Source: Saprospiraceae bacterium
GTDB lineage: Bacteria > Bacteroidota > Bacteroidia > Chitinophagales > Saprospiraceae
Reading direction: 5' to 3'
Length of the DNA stretch: 64,000 nucleotides
NCBI GenBank assembly: GCA_020631405.1
Contig: JAHDHH010000005.1
Coordinates: 52,777-116,776 of the forward strand
In this document: in pieces, positions 18,187 through 27,398 of the stretch
Position numbering within the stretch: position 1 is the stretch's first letter
How the letters are laid out: the number at the start of each line of letters is the position of its first letter
The notes under the pieces: model-generated
Databases searched by the model: none
Told to the model about the DNA's origin: nothing
The model's input: the letters and a program-made list of their open reading frames with translations, nothing else
Program-made: the position numbers and the translations under genes

Positions 18187-19082
18187 ATAATCACAAATCA
18201 GGTTTTGTAAATATTATAGGTCTTCCAAATGTTGGCAAGTCAAGCCTACTCAACGCTTTGTTGGGAGACAAAATGGTCATTGTGTCTCACAAGCCCCAAA
18301 CAACACGACACAGGATATTCGGCATCATGAATGATGAAGACTACCAAGTGGTATTTTCGGATACTCCTGGGATCATTAGAGATGAGAGCTATAAGATGCA
18401 AAAGGCAATGAACGATGCGGCATTTTCAATCTTCGAAGATGCAGACATAGTCATCATGACTATTGATCTGTCAAATCCAGACTATCCTGTCGAGCAGATA
18501 GAGCACAGGCTCAAAAACCTCAAAGTACCAGTCTTCCTTGTATTGAACAAAAGAGACAGTATAGATGACGAACGCTATGCAGAACTCCTAGAAGTGTTCA
18601 CAGCACTGCATGATTGGACCACCATCCTTACCACATCGGCTCTTAAAAAAGAAGGTATTCAAGAACTCAAAGATGCTATCCTAAGCCACTTACCTGATGG
18701 ACCAGCATACTATCCAAAAGACCAACTCAGTGATAGACCAGAGAGATTCTTTATCTCAGAGATGATTAGAGAGAATATACTCAACCTCTATCATCAAGAA
18801 ATTCCATATGCTACAGAAGTAGCTGTCACTAGTTTTAAAGAAAAAGAGAAGCACGGAAAACCAATAGTACATATCTACGCCATCATATTCTGCATGCGTA
18901 GGTCACAAAAAGGTATACTATTAGGAAAGGGCGGTAGCTCTATCAAGCAACTGGGAACGGAGTCAAGAAAAAGTATCGAAGCCTACTTAGGCAAGCAAGT
19001 ATTCCTTGAGCTACATATCAAAATAAAAGAAAAGTGGAGAGATAACGACAATCTGCTTAAATCTTTTGGATATTTGCACTAA
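18183..19082 (+). CDS. era: GTPase Era
   Basis: A 299-residue GTPase that helps assemble the 30S subunit by binding the 3' end of 16S rRNA. The G domain has GLPNVGKS (G1, residues 13-20), DTPG (G3) and NKRD (G4); the C-terminal KH domain carries ILLGKGGSSIKQLG. The start is TTG at 18183, forming a TTGA overlap with the preceding stop; the next in-frame Met (~residue 32) would remove the G1 loop, so TTG must be used. der follows 26 bp downstream, an arrangement that keeps two ribosome-assembly GTPases together. Confidence 0.95.
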   Translation: MNNHKSGFVNIIGLPNVGKSSLLNALLGDKMVIVSHKPQTTRHRIFGIMNDEDYQVVFSDTPGIIRDESYKMQKAMNDAAFSIFEDADIVIMTIDLSNPDYPVEQIEHRLKNLKVPVFLVLNKRDSIDDERYAELLEVFTALHDWTTILTTSALKKEGIQELKDAILSHLPDGPAYYPKDQLSDRPERFFISEMIRENILNLYHQEIPYATEVAVTSFKEKEKHGKPIVHIYAIIFCMRRSQKGILLGKGGSSIKQLGTESRKSIEAYLGKQVFLELHIKIKEKWRDNDNLLKSFGYLH

Positions 19083-19108
19083 CAAATTAATCTTCCAAGC
19101 AAATAGAA

Positions 19109-20416
19109 ATGGGTGTAGTAGTAGCAATTGTAGGTAGGCCGAATGTAGGCAAGTCAACTCTATTTAATAGATTGATCGGAGAACGTAAGGCAATCATTGA
19201 AGATGTCAGTGGTGTCACTCGAGACAGGATATATGATTATTCTGATTGGAATGGCAAGAGTTTTACTGTAGTAGACACCGGTGGTTATGTAGTAGGTTCT
19301 AATGATGTATTCGAGGCGGCTATTAGAGAGCAGGCCATTCTAGCAATGGAAGAGGCTGACATCATCCTATTCATGGTAGACGTGATGACTGGGGTCACTG
19401 ACCTAGATGAAAACCTAGCTAACATTCTCAGAAAGTCTAAAAAGCCAATCTTCCTAGTTGTAAACAAGGTAGATAGTCCTACCAGACAGCTTATGGCTAA
19501 TGAATTCTGGAGTCTTGGATTCGAGAATACCTTCTTTCTATCTTCTATTACTGGGACAGGTACAGGAGAGATACTAGATGCGGCAACAGAGCTTATGCCC
19601 GATGCACCGGAAGAAGATGATGCTAATCTACCCAAAATCGCCATTATTGGACAACCTAACGTGGGGAAGTCGTCACTGACCAATGCCCTACTCAGCGAGG
19701 ATAGAAACATAGTCACCGATATAGCAGGCACCACTAGAGACTCTATACACAGTAAGTATGACAAGTATGGGAAGCAGTTTCTCTTAATTGATACTGCTGG
19801 AATTAGACGAAAAGCGAGGGTACACGAAAACATAGAGTTCTACTCTGTTATGAGAGCCATCAGAGCTTTAGAAGAAGCTGATATCTGTATGTTGCTTATT
19901 GATGCACAAGCGGGGATTGAAGCCCAAGATTTGAATATTTTCTCACTAGCTCAAAAGCGAAACAAGGGAATCGTCATCTTGGTCAATAAGTGGGATACAA
20001 TTGAGAATAAAGAAACCAATACATCTAAGGAATATATCGAAGCGATTCATAAAAGGATAGCTCCATTTGTTGACCTTCCTATCTTATTCATTAGTGCATT
20101 GGAAAAAACTAGAATATTTAAGGCTGTAGACGTAGCAATGGAAGTCTTCGAGAATAGAACTCGACGTATTAAGACTTCAGAATTAAATGAGTTTTTACAA
20201 GAGGCTATCCAAAAGACTCCACCTCCAGCCCATAGAGGGAAGCAGATAAAAATCAAGTATGTCACGCAACTACCATTAGCATATCCGGCATTTGTGTTTT
20301 TCTGCAACCACCCTGGTCAAATGAAAGAGTCATACAAGCACTACTTAGAAAATCAACTTAGACAACGCTACAATTTCAATGGAGTGCCAATTTCCGTATT
20401 TTTCAGATCTAAATAG
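19109..20416 (+). CDS. der: Ribosome biogenesis GTPase Der (EngA)
   Basis: A 435-residue protein with two tandem GTPase domains, the mark of Der/EngA, needed for 50S maturation. The first domain has GRPNVGKS (residues 9-16), DTGG and NKVD; the second has GQPNVGKS (~183), DTAGIRRKARV and NKWD. A C-terminal KH-like domain follows with PPPAHRGKQIKIKYVTQ. It lies 26 bp after era and 14 bp before rfbC, so the whole run is probably one transcript. Confidence 0.96.
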   Translation: MGVVVAIVGRPNVGKSTLFNRLIGERKAIIEDVSGVTRDRIYDYSDWNGKSFTVVDTGGYVVGSNDVFEAAIREQAILAMEEADIILFMVDVMTGVTDLDENLANILRKSKKPIFLVVNKVDSPTRQLMANEFWSLGFENTFFLSSITGTGTGEILDAATELMPDAPEEDDANLPKIAIIGQPNVGKSSLTNALLSEDRNIVTDIAGTTRDSIHSKYDKYGKQFLLIDTAGIRRKARVHENIEFYSVMRAIRALEEADICMLLIDAQAGIEAQDLNIFSLAQKRNKGIVILVNKWDTIENKETNTSKEYIEAIHKRIAPFVDLPILFISALEKTRIFKAVDVAMEVFENRTRRIKTSELNEFLQEAIQKTPPPAHRGKQIKIKYVTQLPLAYPAFVFFCNHPGQMKESYKHYLENQLRQRYNFNGVPISVFFRSK

Positions 20417-20430
20417 CAACTACTCAGACT

Positions 20431-20979
20431 ATGCAAGTAGAACAAACAGGATTTAAAAATGTCGTTATCATTACGCCAAGTGTCTATGGTGACGATAGAG
20501 GGTACTTCTTAGAGACCTTCAATTCTAAAACATGGAAGGATATCATTCCAGATAGACCCTTCGTCCAAGATAATGAGTCAAAGTCTACTAAAGGTGTCCT
20601 CAGAGGATTGCACTTTCAGAAGCCACCTTACACTCAAGCTAAATTAGTTCGAGTGATCCAAGGACGCGTACTTGATATTATCGTTGACTTAAGAAAGTCA
20701 GAACCTACATATGGGCAAAGCATAGGTGTAGAACTCAGTGCCGAAAACAAGAAACTCTTCTATGTGCCAAGAGGATTTGCCCATGGGTTTATAGTGTTGA
20801 GTGATGAGGCGATCTTCTCATACAAATGCGACAATCACTATGCTAAAGACTATGACTCTGGATTGAATGCTCTTGACCCAACACTTGACCTTGATTGGGG
20901 TATGGACAAGAGTCAACTTATCCTTTCTGAAAAAGACCAGAACCAGCCAAACTGGGGAGAACATTTCATATTTGAATAA
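20431..20979 (+). CDS. rfbC: dTDP-4-dehydrorhamnose 3,5-epimerase
   Basis: A 182-residue cupin-fold epimerase of the dTDP-L-rhamnose pathway. It shows GYFLETFNS, the catalytic His segment RGLHFQKPPYTQAKLVRV, and VPRGFAHGFIVLSD, all diagnostic of RmlC. It lies between der and rfbD, with the reductase 20 bp downstream, so the last two steps of rhamnose activation are encoded together. The glucose-1-phosphate thymidylyltransferase (rfbA) and the 4,6-dehydratase (rfbB) are not in the window. Confidence 0.95.
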   Translation: MQVEQTGFKNVVIITPSVYGDDRGYFLETFNSKTWKDIIPDRPFVQDNESKSTKGVLRGLHFQKPPYTQAKLVRVIQGRVLDIIVDLRKSEPTYGQSIGVELSAENKKLFYVPRGFAHGFIVLSDEAIFSYKCDNHYAKDYDSGLNALDPTLDLDWGMDKSQLILSEKDQNQPNWGEHFIFE

Positions 20980-20999
20980 TACTTAATATAATTGAGCAA

Positions 21000-21863
21000 A
21001 TGGCAAAGATTCTATTCAATGGACTGACAGGACAAGTTGGAAGAGCCCTTCATCACTTAGTAAAGAAAGATACAGCTCATGAGTGGGTTGGACTAGCTAC
21101 TAAAGACTGTGACCTGACTAAGCCTGAAGAAATCTCTCAAGCATTTACAAAGCACAAGCCAGATGTTGTCATCCAAGTGGCTGCCTATACTGCTGTGGAT
21201 AAGGCAGAAGAAGATAGTGCAACAGCCTTTGCGATCAATGAAGCATCTACGAGCCAATTTGCACAACTCTGTAAAGAAGCTGGTGCTGTCCTCATCTATA
21301 TCTCTAGTGACTATGTCTACCATAGTATCACTGATCGACCAATCAAAGAAAGCGACCCTTGTCAACCTCAAGGAGAGTATGCCAAGTCAAAATTCGCTGG
21401 AGAAGAAGCAATACGCAATAGCCTTTCGGAACACATCATACTTAGGACATCTTGGGTGTATGACAAGGAAGGACACAACTTTGTCAATACCATGAAAAGA
21501 CTAGGCGGCAGCAGAGACAGTCTGACGATAGTAAGTGACCAACTAGGAGCTCCTACCTATGCTCCAGACATTGCGCTGACTGTCTTGACCATAGTAAACC
21601 AAGTATTGACCTCTTCTGACCCGAGTAATCTCTACGGCACTTACAACTTCTCAAATAGTGGTGTGACAAATTGGGCTGACTTCGCAAGAGAGATCTTTAG
21701 ATTAGAACAAATTCCTTGTCAAGTAGCAGAGCAAACTACAGAAGACTTTGGAGCACCTGCACCACGTCCCAAGTGGAGTGTATTGTCTCATGCAAAACTG
21801 AAGTCTACCTTCGGGATTACACCAAGATCTTGGAAAGAATGTCTCAAGGAATGTTTATCCTAG
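21000..21863 (+). CDS. rfbD: dTDP-4-dehydrorhamnose reductase
   Basis: A 287-residue short-chain dehydrogenase that makes dTDP-L-rhamnose with NAD(P)H. The N-terminal GxxGxxG loop reads NGLTGQVGRA, AAYTAVDKAE follows at the cofactor site, ISSDYVY and the YxxxK pair in GEYAKSKFAGE form the active site. It is preceded by rfbC at 20 bp. The rhamnose product may feed surface polysaccharides, and the WbbL-like glycosyltransferase fused to RibF in this window is of a type that can use such donors; that link is inference. Confidence 0.94.
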   Translation: MAKILFNGLTGQVGRALHHLVKKDTAHEWVGLATKDCDLTKPEEISQAFTKHKPDVVIQVAAYTAVDKAEEDSATAFAINEASTSQFAQLCKEAGAVLIYISSDYVYHSITDRPIKESDPCQPQGEYAKSKFAGEEAIRNSLSEHIILRTSWVYDKEGHNFVNTMKRLGGSRDSLTIVSDQLGAPTYAPDIALTVLTIVNQVLTSSDPSNLYGTYNFSNSGVTNWADFAREIFRLEQIPCQVAEQTTEDFGAPAPRPKWSVLSHAKLKSTFGITPRSWKECLKECLS

Positions 21864-21929
21864 CAATTTGACTAGCATCATCAAACTATAATGCTTATTT
21901 TTAAGTTGTTACAATATAATAAGCATACT

Positions 21930-24620
21930 ATGCTCCTCAAAAAGACAATCAGTCTAGGTTTATTTTTAATGATTTTGCTTACCTCAGTGTTTGCTACACA
22001 TAATCGTGCTGGAGAGATCATCTACGAGCAGATTGGGCCACTGACCATACGTGCTACAATCAAGACCTACACCAAGGCTTCCAGTGTGTCAGCAGATAGA
22101 GACAGTCTACAACTAGATTGGGGAGATGGTTCTGCGGATATTCTCTATAGACAAAACAATAATGGAGCTGGAGAACAAATCCCTTCTACTGATGTCAAGA
22201 TAAACTGCTATGTAGGTGAGCATACCTATGCTTCTCGAGCTACCTATACTCTATCCTTTATTGATCCAAATAGAGTGAGTGGAATCCTCAATGTCAACTA
22301 TCCGAATAGTGTAGATATTCCATTTTATCTTGAGACTACATTTACTCTGCTTAATGTCCAATTTCAAGGTCTTAATAACTCAGTGGAGCTGCTTGAACCG
22401 CCCTTGGATTATACTTGCGTAGACCAACCATTCATACACAACCCTAATGCTTATGACAGTGACGGCGACAGTATTGGATATGAACTTATCTTTCCTATGA
22501 TGGATATCGGTACACCTGTACCAAATTATCAATACCCAGATGCCATCATGGCCGGCATTGACAATATGATTTCCCTAGATGAGTTGACAGGTAACTTTCT
22601 TTGGGACTCTCCACAAGCAGTAGGCGAATACAATATTGCCATAAAAATCTCTGAATATCGTAACGGAGTATTGATCTCTTCAATCATCAGAGATATGCAA
22701 ATCAGTGTAGACAACTGTGAAAACTCTCCTCCCATCATAGAAACAGAAGAAGAACTCTGTGTAATCGCTGGAGATGTGGTCAATATACCTATTATGATTT
22801 CTGATCCAGACAATGATGGTGTGAAGTTATCAGGTAGTGGTGGGCCTTTTTTGAGTAATGCCCCGTTTGCTGAACTGACTACGACAAATAACTACGAAGA
22901 GACTCCATTTGGTTCACAATTCGTATGGGAGACAACCTGTGACCATGTGCAAGATCAGTATTATCAAGTTGTACTGAGAGCAGAAGATTCGAATGGTTTA
23001 GTAGATATCCATACTATAAGAATTAAAGTCCTTGCTCCTCCTCCTGAGAATGTTGCTGTCGAAAAAGCACTGAATCAAAATACTATAACCTGGGACTCCC
23101 CTTATTTCTGCGATCTCTCTAACACTGATAACTTTATAGGTTTTAGCGTTTGGCGAAAGGAAGGCAGTAATCCATTTGTTCCAGAAAACTGTGAAACAGG
23201 ACTTGATGGTAAAGGTTATACTAGGTTAGTCTTTTTGACCAATGAAATAGAAAATGGATTCTATACCTATACTGATGAAAATATAGACCCTAATACCGTG
23301 TACTGCTATAGAATTACTTCTTTATTGAGTGGCTTGTCTGCTGCTCAATCCCCAATCAATGTAGCCGAGAGTATACCAAGCGAAGAAGTCTGCATCTTAG
23401 CAAATAGAGACATTCCATATATTACGAAGGCAAGTGTATTATCCACAGATACTAGCTCAGGAGAAATTCAAGTGAATTGGCTTGTCCCATCTGCTGTGGA
23501 CTATGACACTGTAGCTAACCCTGGACCTTATACCTTAAATCTGTTTGCAAGCGATGGAGCAGGGGCACTAGTCAGTATTCTGACATTAAATGAATCATTA
23601 ATTTCAGACTTCTCTATGCATGATTCACTCATTCATCGTGATGTCAATACTTTAGACAATCAATGGACGTACAACATGACGCTGAGCAATGGCACTATTG
23701 ATAAAGAGTCTGGAGATGCCACTACAGTATTCTTGACCTCTTCTGTTACTGATCAGCAAGTTAACCTTTCTTGGCAAGCAAGCACACCATGGCAAAATAC
23801 AGAATATAATATCTATAGAGAAATTGGAGGAGTGTTCGAATGGATTGCAACTACTACAGCTACGACATATGAAGATAGAGGATTGGAAAACGATATTGAA
23901 TACTGCTATAAAATAGAATCTATAGGGACATTCAGTATTGAGCCTTTTCCAGATCCAGTCGTTAACTTCTCGCAGGAACACTGTGCTACACCAATAGACC
24001 TCAGACCACCCTGCCCAGTGCCTTTAGAAGTATTGAGTGCATGTCAGCAACTAGAAGAAGATCCAACACTAGAAGAATACTTCAACAACCTCAGCTGGAG
24101 TCAAAACCTAATAGAATGCCCTGAAAATGTAGACATCTCAGACTATGCTATATACTATGCAGAATCAGACCAAGATGCTTTTGAACAAATTGGACAAACA
24201 GAGGTTGATGACATTGCCTACCTCGATGAAAGGTCAACCATTGTAGGTGGATGTTACTACATTATTGCTACGGATCAATTGGGTAACATGAGTTCGCCTT
24301 CGGATACCATCTGTGTAGACAAGTGCTTGATCTATGAACTACCCAATACTTTTACCCCTAATGGTGATAATGCCAATGACCTTTTTGTGCCAAGAAAAAA
24401 TCTCTTTGTCGAAGAGGTCGACTTCAAAGTCTACAACAAGTGGGGCAACCTACTCTATGAAACTACCGACCCAGAACTACTTTGGGATGGTCAAAATCTT
24501 GGTGGAGATGACGTAGATGATGGCACATATTATTATTCCTGTGAACTTTTACAACGGAATACCATTGGTATATTGGAAGTCACTGAGACACTCAGTGGAT
24601 ATATTGAAGTATTGAGATAA
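21930..24620 (+). CDS. Large secreted protein with C-terminal gliding-motility (CHU_C) sorting domain
   Basis: An 896-residue extracellular protein. The preferred ATG at 21930 gives a signal peptide (MLLKKTISLGLFLMILLTSVFA); the frame is open from 21891. The N-terminal half contains beta-sandwich modules with Asp-rich motifs (DWGDGSAD, DSDGDSIGYELIF, SDPDNDGVKL) like PKD/cadherin-type repeats. The middle holds several fibronectin-III-like modules. The last ~90 residues are a CHU_C domain (LPNTFTPNGDNANDLF, YNKWGNLLYE, GTYYY), the type B sorting signal for the type IX secretion system. Likely cell-surface or secreted; substrate unknown. It follows rfbD by 66 bp and precedes riboflavin synthase by 8 bp. 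Confidence 0.88.
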   Translation: MLLKKTISLGLFLMILLTSVFATHNRAGEIIYEQIGPLTIRATIKTYTKASSVSADRDSLQLDWGDGSADILYRQNNNGAGEQIPSTDVKINCYVGEHTYASRATYTLSFIDPNRVSGILNVNYPNSVDIPFYLETTFTLLNVQFQGLNNSVELLEPPLDYTCVDQPFIHNPNAYDSDGDSIGYELIFPMMDIGTPVPNYQYPDAIMAGIDNMISLDELTGNFLWDSPQAVGEYNIAIKISEYRNGVLISSIIRDMQISVDNCENSPPIIETEEELCVIAGDVVNIPIMISDPDNDGVKLSGSGGPFLSNAPFAELTTTNNYEETPFGSQFVWETTCDHVQDQYYQVVLRAEDSNGLVDIHTIRIKVLAPPPENVAVEKALNQNTITWDSPYFCDLSNTDNFIGFSVWRKEGSNPFVPENCETGLDGKGYTRLVFLTNEIENGFYTYTDENIDPNTVYCYRITSLLSGLSAAQSPINVAESIPSEEVCILANRDIPYITKASVLSTDTSSGEIQVNWLVPSAVDYDTVANPGPYTLNLFASDGAGALVSILTLNESLISDFSMHDSLIHRDVNTLDNQWTYNMTLSNGTIDKESGDATTVFLTSSVTDQQVNLSWQASTPWQNTEYNIYREIGGVFEWIATTTATTYEDRGLENDIEYCYKIESIGTFSIEPFPDPVVNFSQEHCATPIDLRPPCPVPLEVLSACQQLEEDPTLEEYFNNLSWSQNLIECPENVDISDYAIYYAESDQDAFEQIGQTEVDDIAYLDERSTIVGGCYYIIATDQLGNMSSPSDTICVDKCLIYELPNTFTPNGDNANDLFVPRKNLFVEEVDFKVYNKWGNLLYETTDPELLWDGQNLGGDDVDDGTYYYSCELLQRNTIGILEVTETLSGYIEVLR

Positions 24621-24628
24621 ATCAACCT

Positions 24629-25222
24629 ATGTTTTCAGGAATTATAGAAACTGTAAGTCAGATCAACAAGGTCATTACAGAAGGGACCAACATCACATTA
24701 GAAGTATCATGCGATTTCGTGGATGAAGTCTATGTGGACCAATCAATTGCACATAATGGCGTATGCCTCACAGTCACTAAGATTCATCCTACATCTTACG
24801 AGGTCGTGATGATTAAGGAGACTATCGATGTAAGTTGTCTAGGCAATCTCAAGCCAGGTGACTATGTCAATATCGAACGATGCATGAAGATCAATGATCG
24901 ACTTGATGGACATATGGTACAAGGTCATGTCGATGGCAAAGCTACCTGCCAAGCCATAGAAGAAGTCGATGGGAGTTGGTACTTTACATTTACTTATATA
25001 GGTGATGATCATAAAGGTTTGGTCGTACCAAAAGGCTCTATCACTGTCAATGGCACTAGCTTGACTGTAGTCAATCCAACAACTGACACCTTCCAAATAG
25101 CAATCATACCCTATACTTATGAGCATACTGTATTTCAGTACCTAGCCATTGGAGATGCTGTTAATCTTGAATTTGACATTGTAGGAAAATATGTCAAAGC
25201 TCAACTCGAGCTCTCTAAGTAA
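24629..25222 (+). CDS. ribE: Riboflavin synthase, alpha subunit
   Basis: A 197-residue enzyme that makes riboflavin from two molecules of 6,7-dimethyl-8-ribityllumazine. It has the MFSGIIE start and two tandem lumazine-binding repeats, with GHMVQGHVDGKA in the first/second junction and PKGSITVNGTSLTV in the second. Its stop codon abuts the stop codon of the convergent prolyl oligopeptidase gene with no base in between (TAATTA). The RibF fusion elsewhere in the window uses its product. Confidence 0.95.
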   Translation: MFSGIIETVSQINKVITEGTNITLEVSCDFVDEVYVDQSIAHNGVCLTVTKIHPTSYEVVMIKETIDVSCLGNLKPGDYVNIERCMKINDRLDGHMVQGHVDGKATCQAIEEVDGSWYFTFTYIGDDHKGLVVPKGSITVNGTSLTVVNPTTDTFQIAIIPYTYEHTVFQYLAIGDAVNLEFDIVGKYVKAQLELSK

Positions 25223-27364
25223 TTACTCTTCCATTTCGTAAAACATAAATGCTAGGATATCAGCAGCCTGCTGGATACGCATGTCTGTAGGCATCCCTGC
25301 ACCATGACCTGCACTGACATCAATGCGAATTAAGACAGGGTTCTCACCTGTATGTTGGTGTTGCAACTCTGCAATGTACTTAAAAGAGTGAGCTGGCACT
25401 ACCCTATCATCATGGTCAGCTGTCACCACCATGGTCGATGGGTAGGCAGCTGGCTTGACATTGTGCAAAGGACTATATTTCACCAAGTAATCAAATGCCT
25501 CTGGCTCATCACTCCTACCATAGTCACCGGCCCATGCCCAGCCAATCGTAAACTGGTGGTAACGCAACATATCAAGTACTCCTACTCCGGGAAATGCTAC
25601 CTTATAGAGATCTGGCCTCTGTGTCATACATGCGCCTACTAGTAGTCCACCATTGGATCTACCGTCAATTGCCAACTTCTCAGAGCTTGTATAACCCTCA
25701 CCTATCAGGTACTCTGCTGCAGCAATGAAGTCATCAAATACATTTTGCTTGCGTTCTTGTGTCCCTGCTTTATGCCATTCTGACCCAAATTCTCCTCCAC
25801 CTCTAATATTTGCTACAGCATAGACTCCTCCTGCTTCAAGTAGTGGTATTTTAGTGAGACTAAAGCCAGGGGTAATAGAAATGTCAAACCCACCATATCC
25901 ATATAATAAAGTTGGGTTACTACCATCAAGTGTTATCCCTTTCTTGTGAGTAATAAACATTGGTACTCGAGTACCATCCTTACTGACAAACCATTGCTGC
26001 TGAGTGATATAATCATCAGAATCAAAATCTACATCGGGAGACCTAAATGTAGCTGTCGTAAGACTCTCAGTGTCTAGGCTGATAATCTTTCCTGGTTCAG
26101 TAAATGATGAAAACGAGAAAAAGGCAACACTGTCATCCTTCTCACCTGAGACACTACTAGCAGTTCCTATTCCTGGTAGTTCTACATTACCAATTATATT
26201 ACCACTCAAGTCATAAGCCACTATCTTACTGCTCGCATTATGCATAGTCTTAGCGAAGAACTTGCCACCTACCAAGGTCACTGAGCTAAGCACGTCGTCA
26301 TCTTCTGGAATCACAGTATTGAATGTCAAATTACCTCCCTTAGCTGCGTCGTAATCTATACTGACGAGTTGCATCTTTGGAGCATTGGCATTAGTCAAGA
26401 AGTAAAGGATGTTTCCTTCATTTCCCACGAATGAGTAGTCATGATCGAAGGCTGTCACTACTGGCATCAAGCTATCATCAGTGTCAAGTGCTTTGATAGA
26501 GAAAGCATTGCCACTAGTGGATTCAGAAGTACTGAGTATCAAGAACCGCTCATCTGAACTCGTAGAAGCATAGACATTTCGCTGTGGATTATCGTTGTCT
26601 ACATAGACTAATTGATCATTCTCTTGCTTATCACCGAGTTTGTGGTAGTAGACACTATGGTACTCGTTCTTTGCTGACAGTTCGCCATCTGCTACAGGCT
26701 CTGGATATCTTGAATAATAAAATCCATTGGCAGCCCAAGACAATCCAGAAAATTTAATCCAATTCAATTGGTCTTCTAACAATTCACCAGTAATGACGTC
26801 CCTTACCTTTACTGTCCTCCAATCACTTCCCCCTTCAGATACTTGATAAGCTAAATACTGACCACTCTTATCAAAGCTCATACCTCCAAGCGAAGCAGTT
26901 CCATCTTCAGAAAATGTATTTGGGTCTAGTACTAGTTCTCCTTCAGCATCGGTTAGATTACTGACTCTGTAGAGTACACTCTGGTTCTGTAGTCCATTAT
27001 TATTGAAATAGTAGTAATAGTCGCCTTCCTTAAACGGAATCCCAAATCTCTCGTAATTCCATAGCTTCTCTATTCTTTGTTTGAGTGAATCACGGTATGG
27101 AATCTTAGAGAGATAGTCAAAAGTCACAGCATTCTGAGCCGTAACCCAAGCCTTAGTTTCTTCACTATTATCATCTTCTAGCCACCTATACGGGTCTTTG
27201 ATTATTGTGCCATGGTAATCATCTTGCACAGAATCATCTCTCAGTGTATTTGGATAATTAATCTTGGAACTCATTTCGCCTATGTTTTCAGTAACTATGG
27301 TTTTATTACAAGCTGTAAATAGTACAACCATAGAAACTATTGCTAAGTATTGTATAGATTTCAT
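25223..27364 (-). CDS. Prolyl oligopeptidase family serine peptidase, lipoprotein
   Basis: A 713-residue S9A peptidase that cuts peptides after proline. A lipobox (VVLFTAC, Cys19) directs it to the periplasm or outer membrane. The N-terminal half is the seven-bladed propeller (YPNTLRDDSVQDDYHGTIIKDPYRWLED opens it, split here as YPNTLRDDS and DPYRWLEDD). The C-terminal alpha/beta hydrolase has Ser570 in DGRSNGGLL, Asp653 in DHDDRV and His687 in SAGHGAG. It is convergent with ribE and lies 34 bp downstream of the HMA-domain receptor, so it may be cotranscribed with that receptor, though a functional link is not evident. Confidence 0.94.
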   Translation of the reverse strand: MKSIQYLAIVSMVVLFTACNKTIVTENIGEMSSKINYPNTLRDDSVQDDYHGTIIKDPYRWLEDDNSEETKAWVTAQNAVTFDYLSKIPYRDSLKQRIEKLWNYERFGIPFKEGDYYYYFNNNGLQNQSVLYRVSNLTDAEGELVLDPNTFSEDGTASLGGMSFDKSGQYLAYQVSEGGSDWRTVKVRDVITGELLEDQLNWIKFSGLSWAANGFYYSRYPEPVADGELSAKNEYHSVYYHKLGDKQENDQLVYVDNDNPQRNVYASTSSDERFLILSTSESTSGNAFSIKALDTDDSLMPVVTAFDHDYSFVGNEGNILYFLTNANAPKMQLVSIDYDAAKGGNLTFNTVIPEDDDVLSSVTLVGGKFFAKTMHNASSKIVAYDLSGNIIGNVELPGIGTASSVSGEKDDSVAFFSFSSFTEPGKIISLDTESLTTATFRSPDVDFDSDDYITQQQWFVSKDGTRVPMFITHKKGITLDGSNPTLLYGYGGFDISITPGFSLTKIPLLEAGGVYAVANIRGGGEFGSEWHKAGTQERKQNVFDDFIAAAEYLIGEGYTSSEKLAIDGRSNGGLLVGACMTQRPDLYKVAFPGVGVLDMLRYHQFTIGWAWAGDYGRSDEPEAFDYLVKYSPLHNVKPAAYPSTMVVTADHDDRVVPAHSFKYIAELQHQHTGENPVLIRIDVSAGHGAGMPTDMRIQQAADILAFMFYEMEE

Positions 27365-27398
27365 AATGACTCTTTAGTTATTGTGAAGGTAAGAATAA

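Noticed and set aside
19285..19833. 182-codon minus-strand open frame
   Set aside because: It is antisense to der, with no motif; der is certain.
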